A stretch of DNA of 12,139 nucleotides, taken from an uncultured Oscillibacter sp. Its GTDB lineage: Bacteria; Bacillota; Clostridia; Oscillospirales; Oscillospiraceae. A model generated the notes under the pieces. That model saw nothing but the letters and a program-made list of their open reading frames with translations, made no database searches and was not told where the DNA came from. Shown in pieces: positions 1-6,479 of this stretch (positions within the stretch are counted from its first letter, which is position 1; every line of letters starts with the position of its first letter). The position numbers and the translations under genes are program-made. The stretch lies in the NCBI GenBank assembly GCA_910588005.1, contig CAJUQM010000055.1, positions 1-12,139 on the forward strand, given 5' to 3'.

Positions 1-164
1 CCAACCACACGGACACCCTGGTCACCTACCTCTACAAGCTGGCCTTCTACAACGGCAAGCAGGGCGAGGCCGCGGCCGTGTCGGTCATCGGCTTCATCAT
101 TCTGCTGATCTGCGCCAGCACCTACATGATCTACACCCTGCGGAAAGGAGATGACGACCTGTGA
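1..164 (+). CDS. Sugar ABC transporter permease, C-terminal end (MalF/UgpA-type), partial
   Basis: The reading frame enters from the left edge (first full codon at 3) and stops at TGA 162-164; about 53 residues are visible. The end reads as a periplasmic-loop-like segment, then one hydrophobic helix (about residues 30-47 of the visible part, VSVIGFIILLICASTYMIYT) and a short charged cytosolic tail ending KGDDDL. This is the usual C-terminus of the MalF-like inner-membrane partner in CUT1 carbohydrate importers, and the gene next to it is a MalG-like permease starting inside its stop codon (GTGA). The coupling and the order MalF then MalG support the call. No EAA loop is visible because it lies outside the window. 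The substrate cannot be read from this fragment. Confidence 0.75.
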   Translation, partial: NHTDTLVTYLYKLAFYNGKQGEAAAVSVIGFIILLICASTYMIYTLRKGDDDL

Positions 165-1024
165 GCCAGCCCGCTGCCGCTCTGAAAAAGCCGGTCTCCG
201 TGAAAAAGGTGATTTTGCGGGTCCTGCTGTACTTTGTGGTGCTTGACGTGTGCATCATCACCCTCTACCCCTATTTCGCCATGCTCTGCACGGCCCTGAA
301 AAGCCGCAATGAGATCTTCGGCGGCAATACCATCCTGCCTATCACGGCCCTGTGGTCCAACTTCATCGACATCTGGAGCCGGGCCCCCATGGCCAAGTAC
401 ATGCTCAACTCCATCCTCATCGCCGGCGGCTCCACGATTATCGCCATGCTCTGCGGCATCCCCGCCGCTTACGCCCTGGCCAGAATGAAGTTCAAGGGCC
501 AGACGGCGTTCCTGGGCGTCATTATCGTCTCCCAGATGTTCGCGCCGGTGGTGCTGCTGATCGGCATCTACAAGGTCATGCTGAACATGGGCCTGACGGA
601 CAGCATTCTGGGGTTGATCTTTATCAATGCCGCCTTCAACCAGGCCTTCACCGTCTGGCTGCTGCGGGGCACTTTTATGGGTATTTCGGCGGAGATGGAG
701 CAGGCCGCCACCATCGACGGCTGTACCCGGGTTCAGTCTATGATGAAAGTGTTGCTGCCCGTGGCGGCTCCCGGAATCGTTACAACGCTGATTTTCATCT
801 TTATCAACGCCTGGAACGAGTATACCGTGGCCCTGTGCCTGATCTCCACCGATACGCTTAAGCCGCTGACCGTGGGTATCAATACCTTTAATGGCTATAA
901 TATTATTGAGTGGCAGTATCTTTTCGCCGCCTCTATTTTCGCCATCATCCCTGTGGTCATTCTCTTCATGTGTATTGAGAAGAATTTGGTCAGCGGTCTG
1001 GCCTCTGGCGGCGTAAAGGGCTGA
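161..1024 (+). CDS. Sugar ABC transporter permease (MalG-type, CUT1 family)
   Basis: A 287-residue inner-membrane subunit of a carbohydrate ABC importer. A first helix lies at about 18-40, followed by further helices near 85-105, 117-140, 148-168, 205-225 and 255-275: six in all, normal for MalG-like proteins. The cytosolic coupling loop (EAA motif) is clear at 180-206: EQAATIDG, then LLPVAAPGI, which docks on the ATPase. Start is GTG at 161, overlapping the upstream stop (GTGA), with AAAGGAG at 144-150. Length is standard. Downstream come nagB, nagA and an MsmX-type ATPase, so the cargo is probably an amino sugar or a GlcNAc-containing glycan; that is inferred from neighbours only. The solute-binding protein would lie left of the window. 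Confidence 0.9.
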   Translation: MSQPAAALKKPVSVKKVILRVLLYFVVLDVCIITLYPYFAMLCTALKSRNEIFGGNTILPITALWSNFIDIWSRAPMAKYMLNSILIAGGSTIIAMLCGIPAAYALARMKFKGQTAFLGVIIVSQMFAPVVLLIGIYKVMLNMGLTDSILGLIFINAAFNQAFTVWLLRGTFMGISAEMEQAATIDGCTRVQSMMKVLLPVAAPGIVTTLIFIFINAWNEYTVALCLISTDTLKPLTVGINTFNGYNIIEWQYLFAASIFAIIPVVILFMCIEKNLVSGLASGGVKG

Positions 1025-1079
1025 GTTCCGGATCCGCGGCGAGAGATCTGAAAGATTTGCAAGACCTGGTGGATTTCTT

Positions 1080-1108
1080 TTGAGGACTGTGGTATCATAA
1101 AATATATG
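1080..1108 (+). promoter_or_regulatory. Candidate sigma-A promoter of nagBA
   Basis: TTGAGG (1080-1085), 17-nt spacer, TATATG (1103-1108), in the 137-nt gap before nagB. An alternative is the extended -10 TGGTATCAT ending at 1098. No hairpin terminator is seen after the permease, so some read-through from upstream is also possible. GGTAT (1091-1095) and ATACC (1110-1114) form an inverted repeat across the -10 that could be an operator. Confidence 0.5.
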
Positions 1109-1161
1109 TATACCGGTTCTTGGAGAGGCGCTCAGGATCATTTGGAAAGGGAGAACGCATC

Positions 1162-1914
1162 ATGAGAATTTACTGTGAAAAGGATTACGAGGCCATGAGC
1201 CGCCGTGCGGCCAACCTGATCTCCGCCGAGGTCATCCGCCGCCCGGACTGTGTGCTGGGTCTTGCTACCGGTTCTACGCCGGTGGGGACCTATAAGCAGC
1301 TGGTTGCCTGGCATCAGCGGGGCGATTTCAGCTTCAAAGAGGTCCGCTCCGTAAACCTGGACGAGTACAAGGGGCTGGCCCCGGACCACGACCAGAGCTA
1401 CCGCTACTTCATGCAGAGCCATTTCTTTGACCACATTGACATCCGTCCGGAGAACACCTGGGTGCCCGACGGGCTGGCGGAGGACGCCGCCGCCGAGTGC
1501 GCCAGGTACGATGAGCAGATCCGCGCCCTGGGCTATGCCGATCTGCAGCTGCTGGGCGTGGGTCGCAACGGCCATATCGGGTTCAACGAACCCGGCGACG
1601 ACTTTATGAAGGCCACCCACGTGGTGGATTTGGCGGAGAGCACCATCGACGCCAACGCCCGCTTCTTCGCCACCCGGGAAGAGGTGCCCAAGCAGGCCTT
1701 TACCATGGGCATCGGCTGCATCATGGCCGCCCGCCGGGTGCTGCTGCTGGCCAGCGGCGCGGATAAGGCGGACGCCATCTACAACGCCGTATGCGGACCC
1801 ATTACGCCCTGCTGCCCCGGCTCCATCCTCCAGCTTCACAACGATGTGGTGCTGGTGGGGGACGAGGCCGCCCTCGGCAAGTTGATTGCGGCGGGAGTGT
1901 GCGTATGCGGATAA
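1162..1914 (+). CDS. nagB: Glucosamine-6-phosphate deaminase
   Basis: Converts glucosamine-6-phosphate to fructose-6-phosphate and ammonia, feeding amino sugars into glycolysis; cytosolic. 250 residues, the length of the Bacillus/clostridial type (shorter than the allosteric E. coli enzyme). Visible motifs are the phosphate-binding loop LGLATGSTP (32-40), LDEY with catalytic Asp67, and GVGRNGHIGFNEP (132-144) with His138 and Glu143. Position 136 is Asn where E. coli has Asp; B. subtilis NagB has the same RNGH form, so this is not a defect. Start ATG 1162 is chosen because GGAAAGGGAG lies just upstream; an in-frame start at 1120 has no such site and adds 14 unconserved residues. The 3' end overlaps nagA by 10 nt, indicating translational coupling. 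Confidence 0.95.
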   Translation: MRIYCEKDYEAMSRRAANLISAEVIRRPDCVLGLATGSTPVGTYKQLVAWHQRGDFSFKEVRSVNLDEYKGLAPDHDQSYRYFMQSHFFDHIDIRPENTWVPDGLAEDAAAECARYDEQIRALGYADLQLLGVGRNGHIGFNEPGDDFMKATHVVDLAESTIDANARFFATREEVPKQAFTMGIGCIMAARRVLLLASGADKADAIYNAVCGPITPCCPGSILQLHNDVVLVGDEAALGKLIAAGVCVCG

Positions 1915-3038
1915 CCGGAGGACAGGTGTTTGACCTGGAGCAGGGATTTTCTGCCCGGGATCTCTATACCGACGGCGCGTTAATCTCCAAGTCCAGCGCC
2001 GGTGAAGAGACGCTGGACGCAAGCGGCTGCTATGTGATCCCCGGCCTGGTGGACGTCCACTTCCACGGCTGTGTGGGAGAGGATTTCAGCGACGCCACGC
2101 CGGAGGGGCTGCAAAAAATCGCGGATTATGAGCTGTCCCAGGGAGTAACCTATCTCTGTCCCGCCGGCATGACGCTGCCGGAGGATCAGCTGACGGAGAT
2201 CTGTAAAACCACCGCCGCCCACCGGGCAAAAAACTCCGGCGGCGCGGAGGTGGTGGGCGCCCACCTGGAGGGACCGTTCCTCTGTGCCGCGAAAAAGGGC
2301 GCGCAAAACGGGGCCTTCCTGCATGACCCGGATGTTCCCATGCTAAAGCGCCTTCAGGATGCGGCAGAGGGGTGTGTGAGGCTGGTGACTGTGGCCCCTG
2401 AGCAGCCCGGTTCCATGGAGTTCATCCGGGCGGCGGTGGAGATGGGCGTCACCGTCTCGGTGGGACACACCGTGGCCGGTTACGAGACGGCCAGAGCCGC
2501 CTTTGAGGCGGGGGCCAGCCATGCAACCCACCTGTTCAACGCCATGCCGCCCTTTGCCCACCGGGACCCCGGTGTGATCGGCGCGGCGTTCGATGTGCCC
2601 GGCGTTCAGCCGGAGCTGATCTGCGACGGCATCCATGTCCACGGCTCTGCGGTGCGGGCGGCCTTCCGGCTCTTTGGCAAGGAACGGATGATTTTGATCT
2701 CCGACTCTCTGCGGGCCACGGGCATGCCTGACGGAGAATATCCCTTTGGCGGGCAGATGATAGAAGTCCATGGGAACCGGGCCACAATTTTGGGCCATCC
2801 GGAGACGCTGGCCGGTTCCGTGACCAGTCTGATGGGCTGCCTGCGGCAGGCGGTTTCCTTTGGCATTCCTCTGGCGGACGCGGTACGGGCATGCACTTAC
2901 AATCCAGCTCAGTCCATTGGGATTGAGAACCGGGCGGGCACGCTGGACGTGGGCAAGGAGGCGAGCCTGGTTCTGCTGGAGCGGGAGAGCCTGTCCATTC
3001 GCGGCATTGTGTTCAAAGGCCGCGTTGTGACGGTCTGA
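1905..3038 (+). CDS. nagA: N-acetylglucosamine-6-phosphate deacetylase
   Basis: Removes the acetyl group from GlcNAc-6-phosphate, giving the substrate of NagB; amidohydrolase-superfamily TIM barrel, cytosolic, metal dependent. 377 residues, normal length. Visible are DVHFHG with the HxH pair His52/His54 (as in Bacillus-type enzymes), HLEGPF with metal ligand Glu122, GHT with His188, THLFNAM with His209, DGIHVH with His244, and ISDSLRATG with catalytic Asp267; LAGS follows at 303-306. Start ATG 1905 is supported by GGGAG at 1893-1897 and by the normal N-terminus MRITGG; an in-frame extension to 1791 would lie wholly inside nagB and looks random. It overlaps the nagB stop by 10 nt, so the two are one transcriptional and translational unit. 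Confidence 0.95.
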   Translation: MRITGGQVFDLEQGFSARDLYTDGALISKSSAGEETLDASGCYVIPGLVDVHFHGCVGEDFSDATPEGLQKIADYELSQGVTYLCPAGMTLPEDQLTEICKTTAAHRAKNSGGAEVVGAHLEGPFLCAAKKGAQNGAFLHDPDVPMLKRLQDAAEGCVRLVTVAPEQPGSMEFIRAAVEMGVTVSVGHTVAGYETARAAFEAGASHATHLFNAMPPFAHRDPGVIGAAFDVPGVQPELICDGIHVHGSAVRAAFRLFGKERMILISDSLRATGMPDGEYPFGGQMIEVHGNRATILGHPETLAGSVTSLMGCLRQAVSFGIPLADAVRACTYNPAQSIGIENRAGTLDVGKEASLVLLERESLSIRGIVFKGRVVTV

Positions 3039-3261
3039 GCACCATATTCTTGTTGGACCGGCGGAGTGATCCGCCTCTCCATAAATCAAACCAGGGCCGC
3101 GGGCTGCTCCACTTCCACAGCCCCCGGTACCAAAACAAAAGGAGGAAAATCCGCAGCGGCTTGCGGTGCGGCAGTGTGGAGACCTGCCGTAAAGTCCGCG
3201 GGGACGCGCGCCCCGGGACGAGGTGGAGAGGGCGGAGGCCGCTCCATCAAAGCCGAAGTGT
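3039..3261 (+). promoter_or_regulatory. Structured 223-nt leader between nagA and the ABC ATPase, with an orphan Shine-Dalgarno
   Basis: No gene is supported here. A chain of hairpins is visible: GGCGGA/TCCGCC (3060-3065/3070-3075), GGGCTG/CAGCCC (3101-3106/3118-3123), CGGCAG/CTGCCG around 3170-3189, CGGGG/CCCCG around 3199-3215, and GCGG/CCGC just before 3245. None is followed by a T-run, so they are not simple terminators. A perfect AAAAGGAGG (3137-3145) sits 116 nt upstream of the ATG of the next gene with no usable start behind it. No clear promoter is seen, so the ATPase probably depends on read-through from nagBA. Function unknown. Confidence 0.4.
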
Positions 3262-4443
3262 ATGGCAACTCTGAACCTGAAGAACATCAAAAAGGTCTAC
3301 CCCCACAGCGGCGGCGAAAAGAAGTCCAAGAAAAAGGCCGACGCCGGCGAGAAGAAGGTGAACCTGCAGGTAACCGACGAGGGCGTCGTGGCCGTGCAGG
3401 AGTTCAGCCTGGATATCGCCGACAAGGAGTTCATCGTCTTGGTGGGTCCCTCCGGCTGCGGCAAGTCCACCACGCTGCGCATGGTGGCTGGCTTGGAGGA
3501 GATCTCCGGCGGCGAGCTGTACATCGACAACCAGCTGATGAACGATGTGGAACCCAAGAACCGGGATATCGCCATGGTGTTCCAGAGCTACGCACTGTAT
3601 CCTCATATGACTGTTTACGAGAATATGGCATTCCCCCTGAAACTCCGCAAGACCCCCAAGGAGGAGATCGACCGCCGCGTGAAGGAGGCCGCCGAGATCC
3701 TGGATATCACCCAGTACTTAGACCGCAAGCCCAAGGCCCTCTCCGGCGGCCAGCGCCAGCGGGTGGCCATTGGACGCGCCATTGTTCGGGAACCCAAGGT
3801 GCTGCTGATGGATGAGCCTCTGTCCAACTTGGATGCCAAGCTCCGCAACCAGATGCGGGCAGAGATCATCAAGCTGCGGCAGAAGATCAATACCACTTTT
3901 ATCTACGTCACTCACGACCAGACCGAGGCCATGACCCTGGGCGACCGGATTGTCATCATGAAGGACGGCTTCATTCAGCAGATCGGCACGCCTCAGGAGG
4001 TGTTTGACCACCCCGCCAACCTGTTTGTGGCCGGCTTTATCGGCATGCCGCAGATGAACTTCTTCGATGCCAAGCTGGAAAAAGACGGCGGGAAATATAC
4101 CGTGTCCGTGGGCGGCTGCAGGGTGGAGCTGTCCGGAGAGAAGCAGGCGGCTCTGGCGGCCAGGAATGTGGCGGCCCAGGACATCACCCTGGGTGTCCGG
4201 CCCAATCATATTGTCCTTGCCGGCGATACCGCCAACGCGCTCACCGCAAAGGTGGACGTCAGCGAGATGATGGGCAGCGAGGTTCACCTCCATGCCAATG
4301 CCAACGGCCGGGACGTGGTGGTCATCGTACCCACCCTGGACCTCAAGGGCGACACCTTCGGCATTGGGGCGGAGATCCACCTGACCTTTGGTGGCAATGT
4401 CTGCCATGTGTTTGACAGGGAAGGAAAGAACCTGGAGTTCTGA
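3262..4443 (+). CDS. Carbohydrate ABC transporter ATP-binding protein (MsmX/UgpC/MalK type)
   Basis: Cytosolic ATPase of CUT1 sugar importers; in Firmicutes MsmX-type subunits often serve several permease pairs. 393 residues in this frame. ABC domain: Walker A GPSGCGKST (62-70), Q-loop Gln108, signature LSGGQ (160-164), Walker B LLMDEP (181-186), D-loop SNLDAK, switch His218. From about 260 follows the regulatory/TOBE-type C-terminal domain (GVRPNHI at 311-317). An unusual Lys-rich insertion (about 15-38) sits between the first beta strand and VVAVQEF, where MsmX of Bacillus is shorter. Start ATG 3262 gives the family N-terminus MATLNLKNIKKVY but its ribosome site is poor; GTG 3223 would add 13 residues without family likeness. 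It closes the nag cluster and probably energises the permeases upstream. Confidence 0.9.
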   Translation: MATLNLKNIKKVYPHSGGEKKSKKKADAGEKKVNLQVTDEGVVAVQEFSLDIADKEFIVLVGPSGCGKSTTLRMVAGLEEISGGELYIDNQLMNDVEPKNRDIAMVFQSYALYPHMTVYENMAFPLKLRKTPKEEIDRRVKEAAEILDITQYLDRKPKALSGGQRQRVAIGRAIVREPKVLLMDEPLSNLDAKLRNQMRAEIIKLRQKINTTFIYVTHDQTEAMTLGDRIVIMKDGFIQQIGTPQEVFDHPANLFVAGFIGMPQMNFFDAKLEKDGGKYTVSVGGCRVELSGEKQAALAARNVAAQDITLGVRPNHIVLAGDTANALTAKVDVSEMMGSEVHLHANANGRDVVVIVPTLDLKGDTFGIGAEIHLTFGGNVCHVFDREGKNLEF

Positions 4444-4455
4444 TTGCAGATGCAG

Positions 4456-4488
4456 AAAACCGGAGCGGCTATGCCGCTCCGGTTTTTT
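4456..4488. terminator. Bidirectional intrinsic terminator between the ABC ATPase and spoVAF-like gene
   Basis: Perfect 14-bp stem: left arm 4456-4469 (AAAACCGGAGCGGC), loop TAT, right arm 4473-4486, followed by T's to 4488 on the + strand. The A-rich left arm gives a U-tract on the - strand too. It lies 12 nt after the ATPase stop and touches the stop codon (4487-4489) of the convergent gene, so it probably serves both. Confidence 0.92.
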
Positions 4489-5911
4489 ACGTGTTGTCCC
4501 GGCTGATGGGTTCGCGGATGAAAAGCCGGCGCAGGGCTTTGCCGTTGAAGGGGATGAGGGGATAGAGATACCCTTTTCCGACCAGCGGCTTCGTGGTGGC
4601 CAGCAATACCAAAATGCCGAGAATTCCCAGACAGAATCCCCACACGTCGAAGACTGCCGTGACCAACAGCAGGGTTACCCGCAGCAGCTTAAAGGCGTAG
4701 CCGATCTCATAGCTGGGTTGGGCAAAGCTGGCCACGGATACAAAGGCCATATACACCAGCACTTCCGGCCCCAGCCATCCCGCCTGAACGGCAAAGTCGC
4801 CTAGGATCAGGGCGCCCAGCATGGAGAAGGAGTTGGACAGAGAGTCCGGTGTATTTAGAGAGGCTAGTTTTAAGACGTCGATTAGGAATTCCACCACCAG
4901 TAGCTGCCACAGCAGCGGCAGAGAGGCCGGCTCCGGGGAGGACAGGAATTCCAGCCAGCCCGGCAAGCGGTTGGGTTCGCTGACCATCAAGTACCAGGCC
5001 GGGGTGATCAGCAGAGAGATTAAAAATACCACGATCCGCAGCAGCCGCAGATACGTGCCCACCAGGGGAGGAAAATAGAATTCGTTGGCCTCCTGGGTGA
5101 AGTCGAAAAAAGTGGTGGGCAGGATCATCACCGAGGGGGAATTGTCCACCATTAAGATGATGTTTCCCTCCATGATGCTGGCCGCAGCGCTGTCCGGCCG
5201 CTCGGTGTACCGCACCTTGGGGAAGGGGTTGTACCACTGCTTCCGCTTTGGCCGGATGGCCTCCGCCACGCTCTCCTGGGACATAACGAGAGAGTTTACA
5301 TCAATGGCGTTCAGCTTGGTTCGGATCTCCTCCAGCAGACCCGGGTCCGCCTTGTCATCCAGATAACACAACACGGCGTCTGTGCGGGAGCGGAGGCCCA
5401 CCTTATGGCCCTCCATGGTGAGATGAGGGTCCCGAATCCGGCGGCGCAGCAGCGCCATGTTGGGAACCACCGCTTCCACAAACCCATCGTGGGAACCCCG
5501 CAGGACCTTTCCGTCCGGCGGTTCCTCCACCCCTCTGCTGGGGTAATTTTTAGCGTCCATCAGCGCTGCGCCGGAGAGACCCTCCATTACCAGCAGTGTT
5601 TTTCCCAGCAGGACAGAGGTGACGATATCCTCCGTATCAAAGCTGACGTCTGTCTCGGAAAAGGTGATAAACCGGTCGGCAAATTGCTGCATCTCCGTGA
5701 GGCTCTTTACATCGCTCTCCGTCAGAGACAGCCAAAAGGATCCCATTCGCTCCAGGATCTCGTCTTTGCCGTAGCCGTCGATCACCCAGATTCTGGCCCG
5801 CTTTCCGCCGATAATGTAGTCTCTGCTGACCAGATCACAGCTGCGGCCCACGCCGAGGATCTCATTGAAACGGCGTACATTTTCCCCGTAATTGCTTGAC
5901 AGTTCTTCCAT
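4487..5911 (-). CDS. spoVAF: Spore germination protein, SpoVAF/GerA-A-subunit family
   Basis: 474 residues, near the usual length of SpoVAF. An N-terminal cytosolic domain spans about 1-285. Family features include LLVMEGLSGAALMDAKNYPSRGVEEP (106-131), VLRGSHDGFVE (136-146), and EGNIILMVDNSPSVMILPTTFFDF (248-271), all typical of SpoVAF and GerAA-type proteins. The C-terminal half is membrane-embedded, with helices near 290-308, 331-350, 362-378, 383-398 and 409-438, and ends PFNGKALRRLFIREP. SpoVAF sits in the spore inner membrane; it is thought to associate with the SpoVA channel and GerA-type receptors in germination. Start ATG (5911) follows GGAGG at 5918-5922. Unlike in Bacillus it is not behind spoVAE; it stands alone. 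A GerAA-type receptor subunit is the alternative, but no GerAB/GerAC partners are present. Confidence 0.85.
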   Translation of the reverse strand: MEELSSNYGENVRRFNEILGVGRSCDLVSRDYIIGGKRARIWVIDGYGKDEILERMGSFWLSLTESDVKSLTEMQQFADRFITFSETDVSFDTEDIVTSVLLGKTLLVMEGLSGAALMDAKNYPSRGVEEPPDGKVLRGSHDGFVEAVVPNMALLRRRIRDPHLTMEGHKVGLRSRTDAVLCYLDDKADPGLLEEIRTKLNAIDVNSLVMSQESVAEAIRPKRKQWYNPFPKVRYTERPDSAAASIMEGNIILMVDNSPSVMILPTTFFDFTQEANEFYFPPLVGTYLRLLRIVVFLISLLITPAWYLMVSEPNRLPGWLEFLSSPEPASLPLLWQLLVVEFLIDVLKLASLNTPDSLSNSFSMLGALILGDFAVQAGWLGPEVLVYMAFVSVASFAQPSYEIGYAFKLLRVTLLLVTAVFDVWGFCLGILGILVLLATTKPLVGKGYLYPLIPFNGKALRRLFIREPISRDNT

Positions 5912-5931
5912 GCTCCACCTCCGTGTGGACT

Positions 5932-5960
5932 TAGTATGCCTGATACGGGGCGTTATATCC
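5932..5960 (-). promoter_or_regulatory. Candidate sigma-G (forespore) promoter of the spoVAF-like gene
   Basis: On the - strand, CATACTA (5932-5938) exactly matches the sigma-G -10 consensus CATMMTA; GGATA (5956-5960), 17 nt upstream, is a near match to the -35 element. The predicted start is near 5926, only about 15 nt before the ATG, with the Shine-Dalgarno right after it. B. subtilis spoVA genes are sigma-G controlled, so the match fits the gene. ATATCC/GGATAT forms a small inverted repeat over the -35. Confidence 0.5.
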
Positions 5961-6031
5961 GAAGAGGATATGCGGATAAGTAGTTTTGTTGAGACAACGC
6001 CCTCTCTTTTGTGTTAGGAGACCGGAGAGAG

Positions 6032-6059
6032 GGGCGGGGCGGAGACCTCCGCCCCGCCC
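6032..6059 (-). terminator. Hairpin after the ferredoxin gene, probable terminator
   Basis: Perfect 12-bp GC-rich stem (6032-6043 with 6048-6059, loop of 4) seven nt beyond the ferredoxin stop. On the - strand it is followed by CTCTCTCC, not a true U-run, so termination may be partial. It separates the ferredoxin from the spoVAF-like gene. Confidence 0.5.
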
Positions 6060-6066
6060 TCGACGG

Positions 6067-6249
6067 TCACTCCCCGATGCTGATGGCGTTGACAGGGCAG
6101 CCGTCCCGGGCCTCCTGGGCACTGGCCAGCTGGTTCTCAGGGATCTCACCGCCGTGGGCCAGACCGTCGTCGCCCATGGTAAAGCACACGGGACAGGTGC
6201 CGGCACACAGGCCGCAGCCGATGCAGTTTTCATTGACTGTCGCGTTCAT
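6067..6249 (-). CDS. Ferredoxin, single [4Fe-4S] type
   Basis: A 60-residue acidic electron carrier. Cluster ligands are Cys9, Cys12 and Cys15 in CIGCGLC and Cys51 in CPVNAI; Cys19 (GTCP) is the usual extra cysteine, as in Desulfovibrio- and Thermotoga-type monocluster ferredoxins. The middle shows the typical MGDDGLAH segment replacing a second cluster. Start ATG at 6249 follows AAGGAGG (cctcc at 6256-6260 on the + strand); an in-frame ATG at 6273 would add eight unconserved residues and lies upstream of that site. It is a single-gene unit flanked by hairpins. It probably serves anaerobic redox enzymes, but no partner is encoded nearby. Confidence 0.92.
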   Translation of the reverse strand: MNATVNENCIGCGLCAGTCPVCFTMGDDGLAHGGEIPENQLASAQEARDGCPVNAISIGE

Positions 6250-6272
6250 GAAAAGCCTCCTTGTTGATTCCA

Positions 6273-6297
6273 CTCCCGGCGCGGGCCGCGCCGGGAG
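6273..6297 (-). other. Strong hairpin in the ferredoxin 5' untranslated region
   Basis: Perfect 11-bp GC-only-type stem CTCCCGGCGCG / CGCGCCGGGAG with a GGC loop, 12 nt upstream of the Shine-Dalgarno of the ferredoxin. It lies between the predicted promoter and the start codon and has no U-tract on either strand, so it is more likely an mRNA-stabilising or regulatory stem than a terminator. Confidence 0.6.
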
Positions 6298-6318
6298 CGT
6301 GCCTGTTCTCAGACAGCC

Positions 6319-6346
6319 CTATTATCTCTCCTTTTTTCGCTTTCAA
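6319..6346 (-). promoter_or_regulatory. Candidate sigma-A promoter of the ferredoxin gene
   Basis: On the - strand TTGAAA (6341-6346), 16-nt spacer, TAATAG (6319-6324). The transcript would begin near 6312 and carry the 6273-6297 hairpin in its leader. It diverges from the + strand promoter at 6445, leaving about 100 bp that hold the AAATTGCA boxes. Confidence 0.45.
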
Positions 6347-6386
6347 ACCGGGGACATCAAATAAAGAGGTAAACGGTTGCTTGTGC

Positions 6387-6436
6387 AAATTGCATTTCTG
6401 TAAAGACTGCAATTTGGTAAAAATGTTAAAATTGCA
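6387..6436. repeat. Three AAATTGCA boxes at 21-bp intervals, putative regulator-binding array
   Basis: AAATTGCA at 6387-6394, its complement TGCAATTT at 6408-6415, and AAATTGCA at 6429-6436. Box starts are 21 bp apart each time, i.e. two DNA turns, so all lie on one face of the helix. The first box is part of TGCAAATTGCA. The last ends 8 bp before the -35 of the + strand promoter, putting box centres at about -48, -69 and -90. This is the layout of an activator array; the protein is unknown. Confidence 0.55.
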
Positions 6437-6444
6437 TAAAGCTA

Positions 6445-6473
6445 TTGACAAATTCAAAAAAATATTGTACATT
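6445..6473 (+). promoter_or_regulatory. Strong sigma-A promoter of the candidate noncoding RNA
   Basis: Perfect -35 TTGACA (6445-6450), 17-nt spacer, -10 TACATT (6468-6473); predicted start near 6480. The region is AT-rich with A-tracts in and upstream of the spacer. No protein gene follows on this strand before a strong terminator at 6793-6833. Confidence 0.7.
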
Positions 6474-6479
6474 ATAGAC

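Noticed and set aside
1539..1578. NagB has Asn136 where E. coli has catalytic Asp141
   Set aside because: B. subtilis NagB has the same RNGHIGFNEP form, so this is a normal subfamily trait, not an inactive enzyme.
3199..3261. Resemblance to the glmS ribozyme core (GACGAGG, GGCGGA...CTCC) before the ABC ATPase
   Set aside because: The AUCGA element and the AGCGCC cleavage site with its P2 helices are missing, and the gene downstream is not glmS. A few shared words in GC-rich DNA are not enough.
2343..3290. 315-codon open frame on the - strand opposite nagA
   Set aside because: Antisense shadow of nagA, which has all its catalytic motifs on the + strand.
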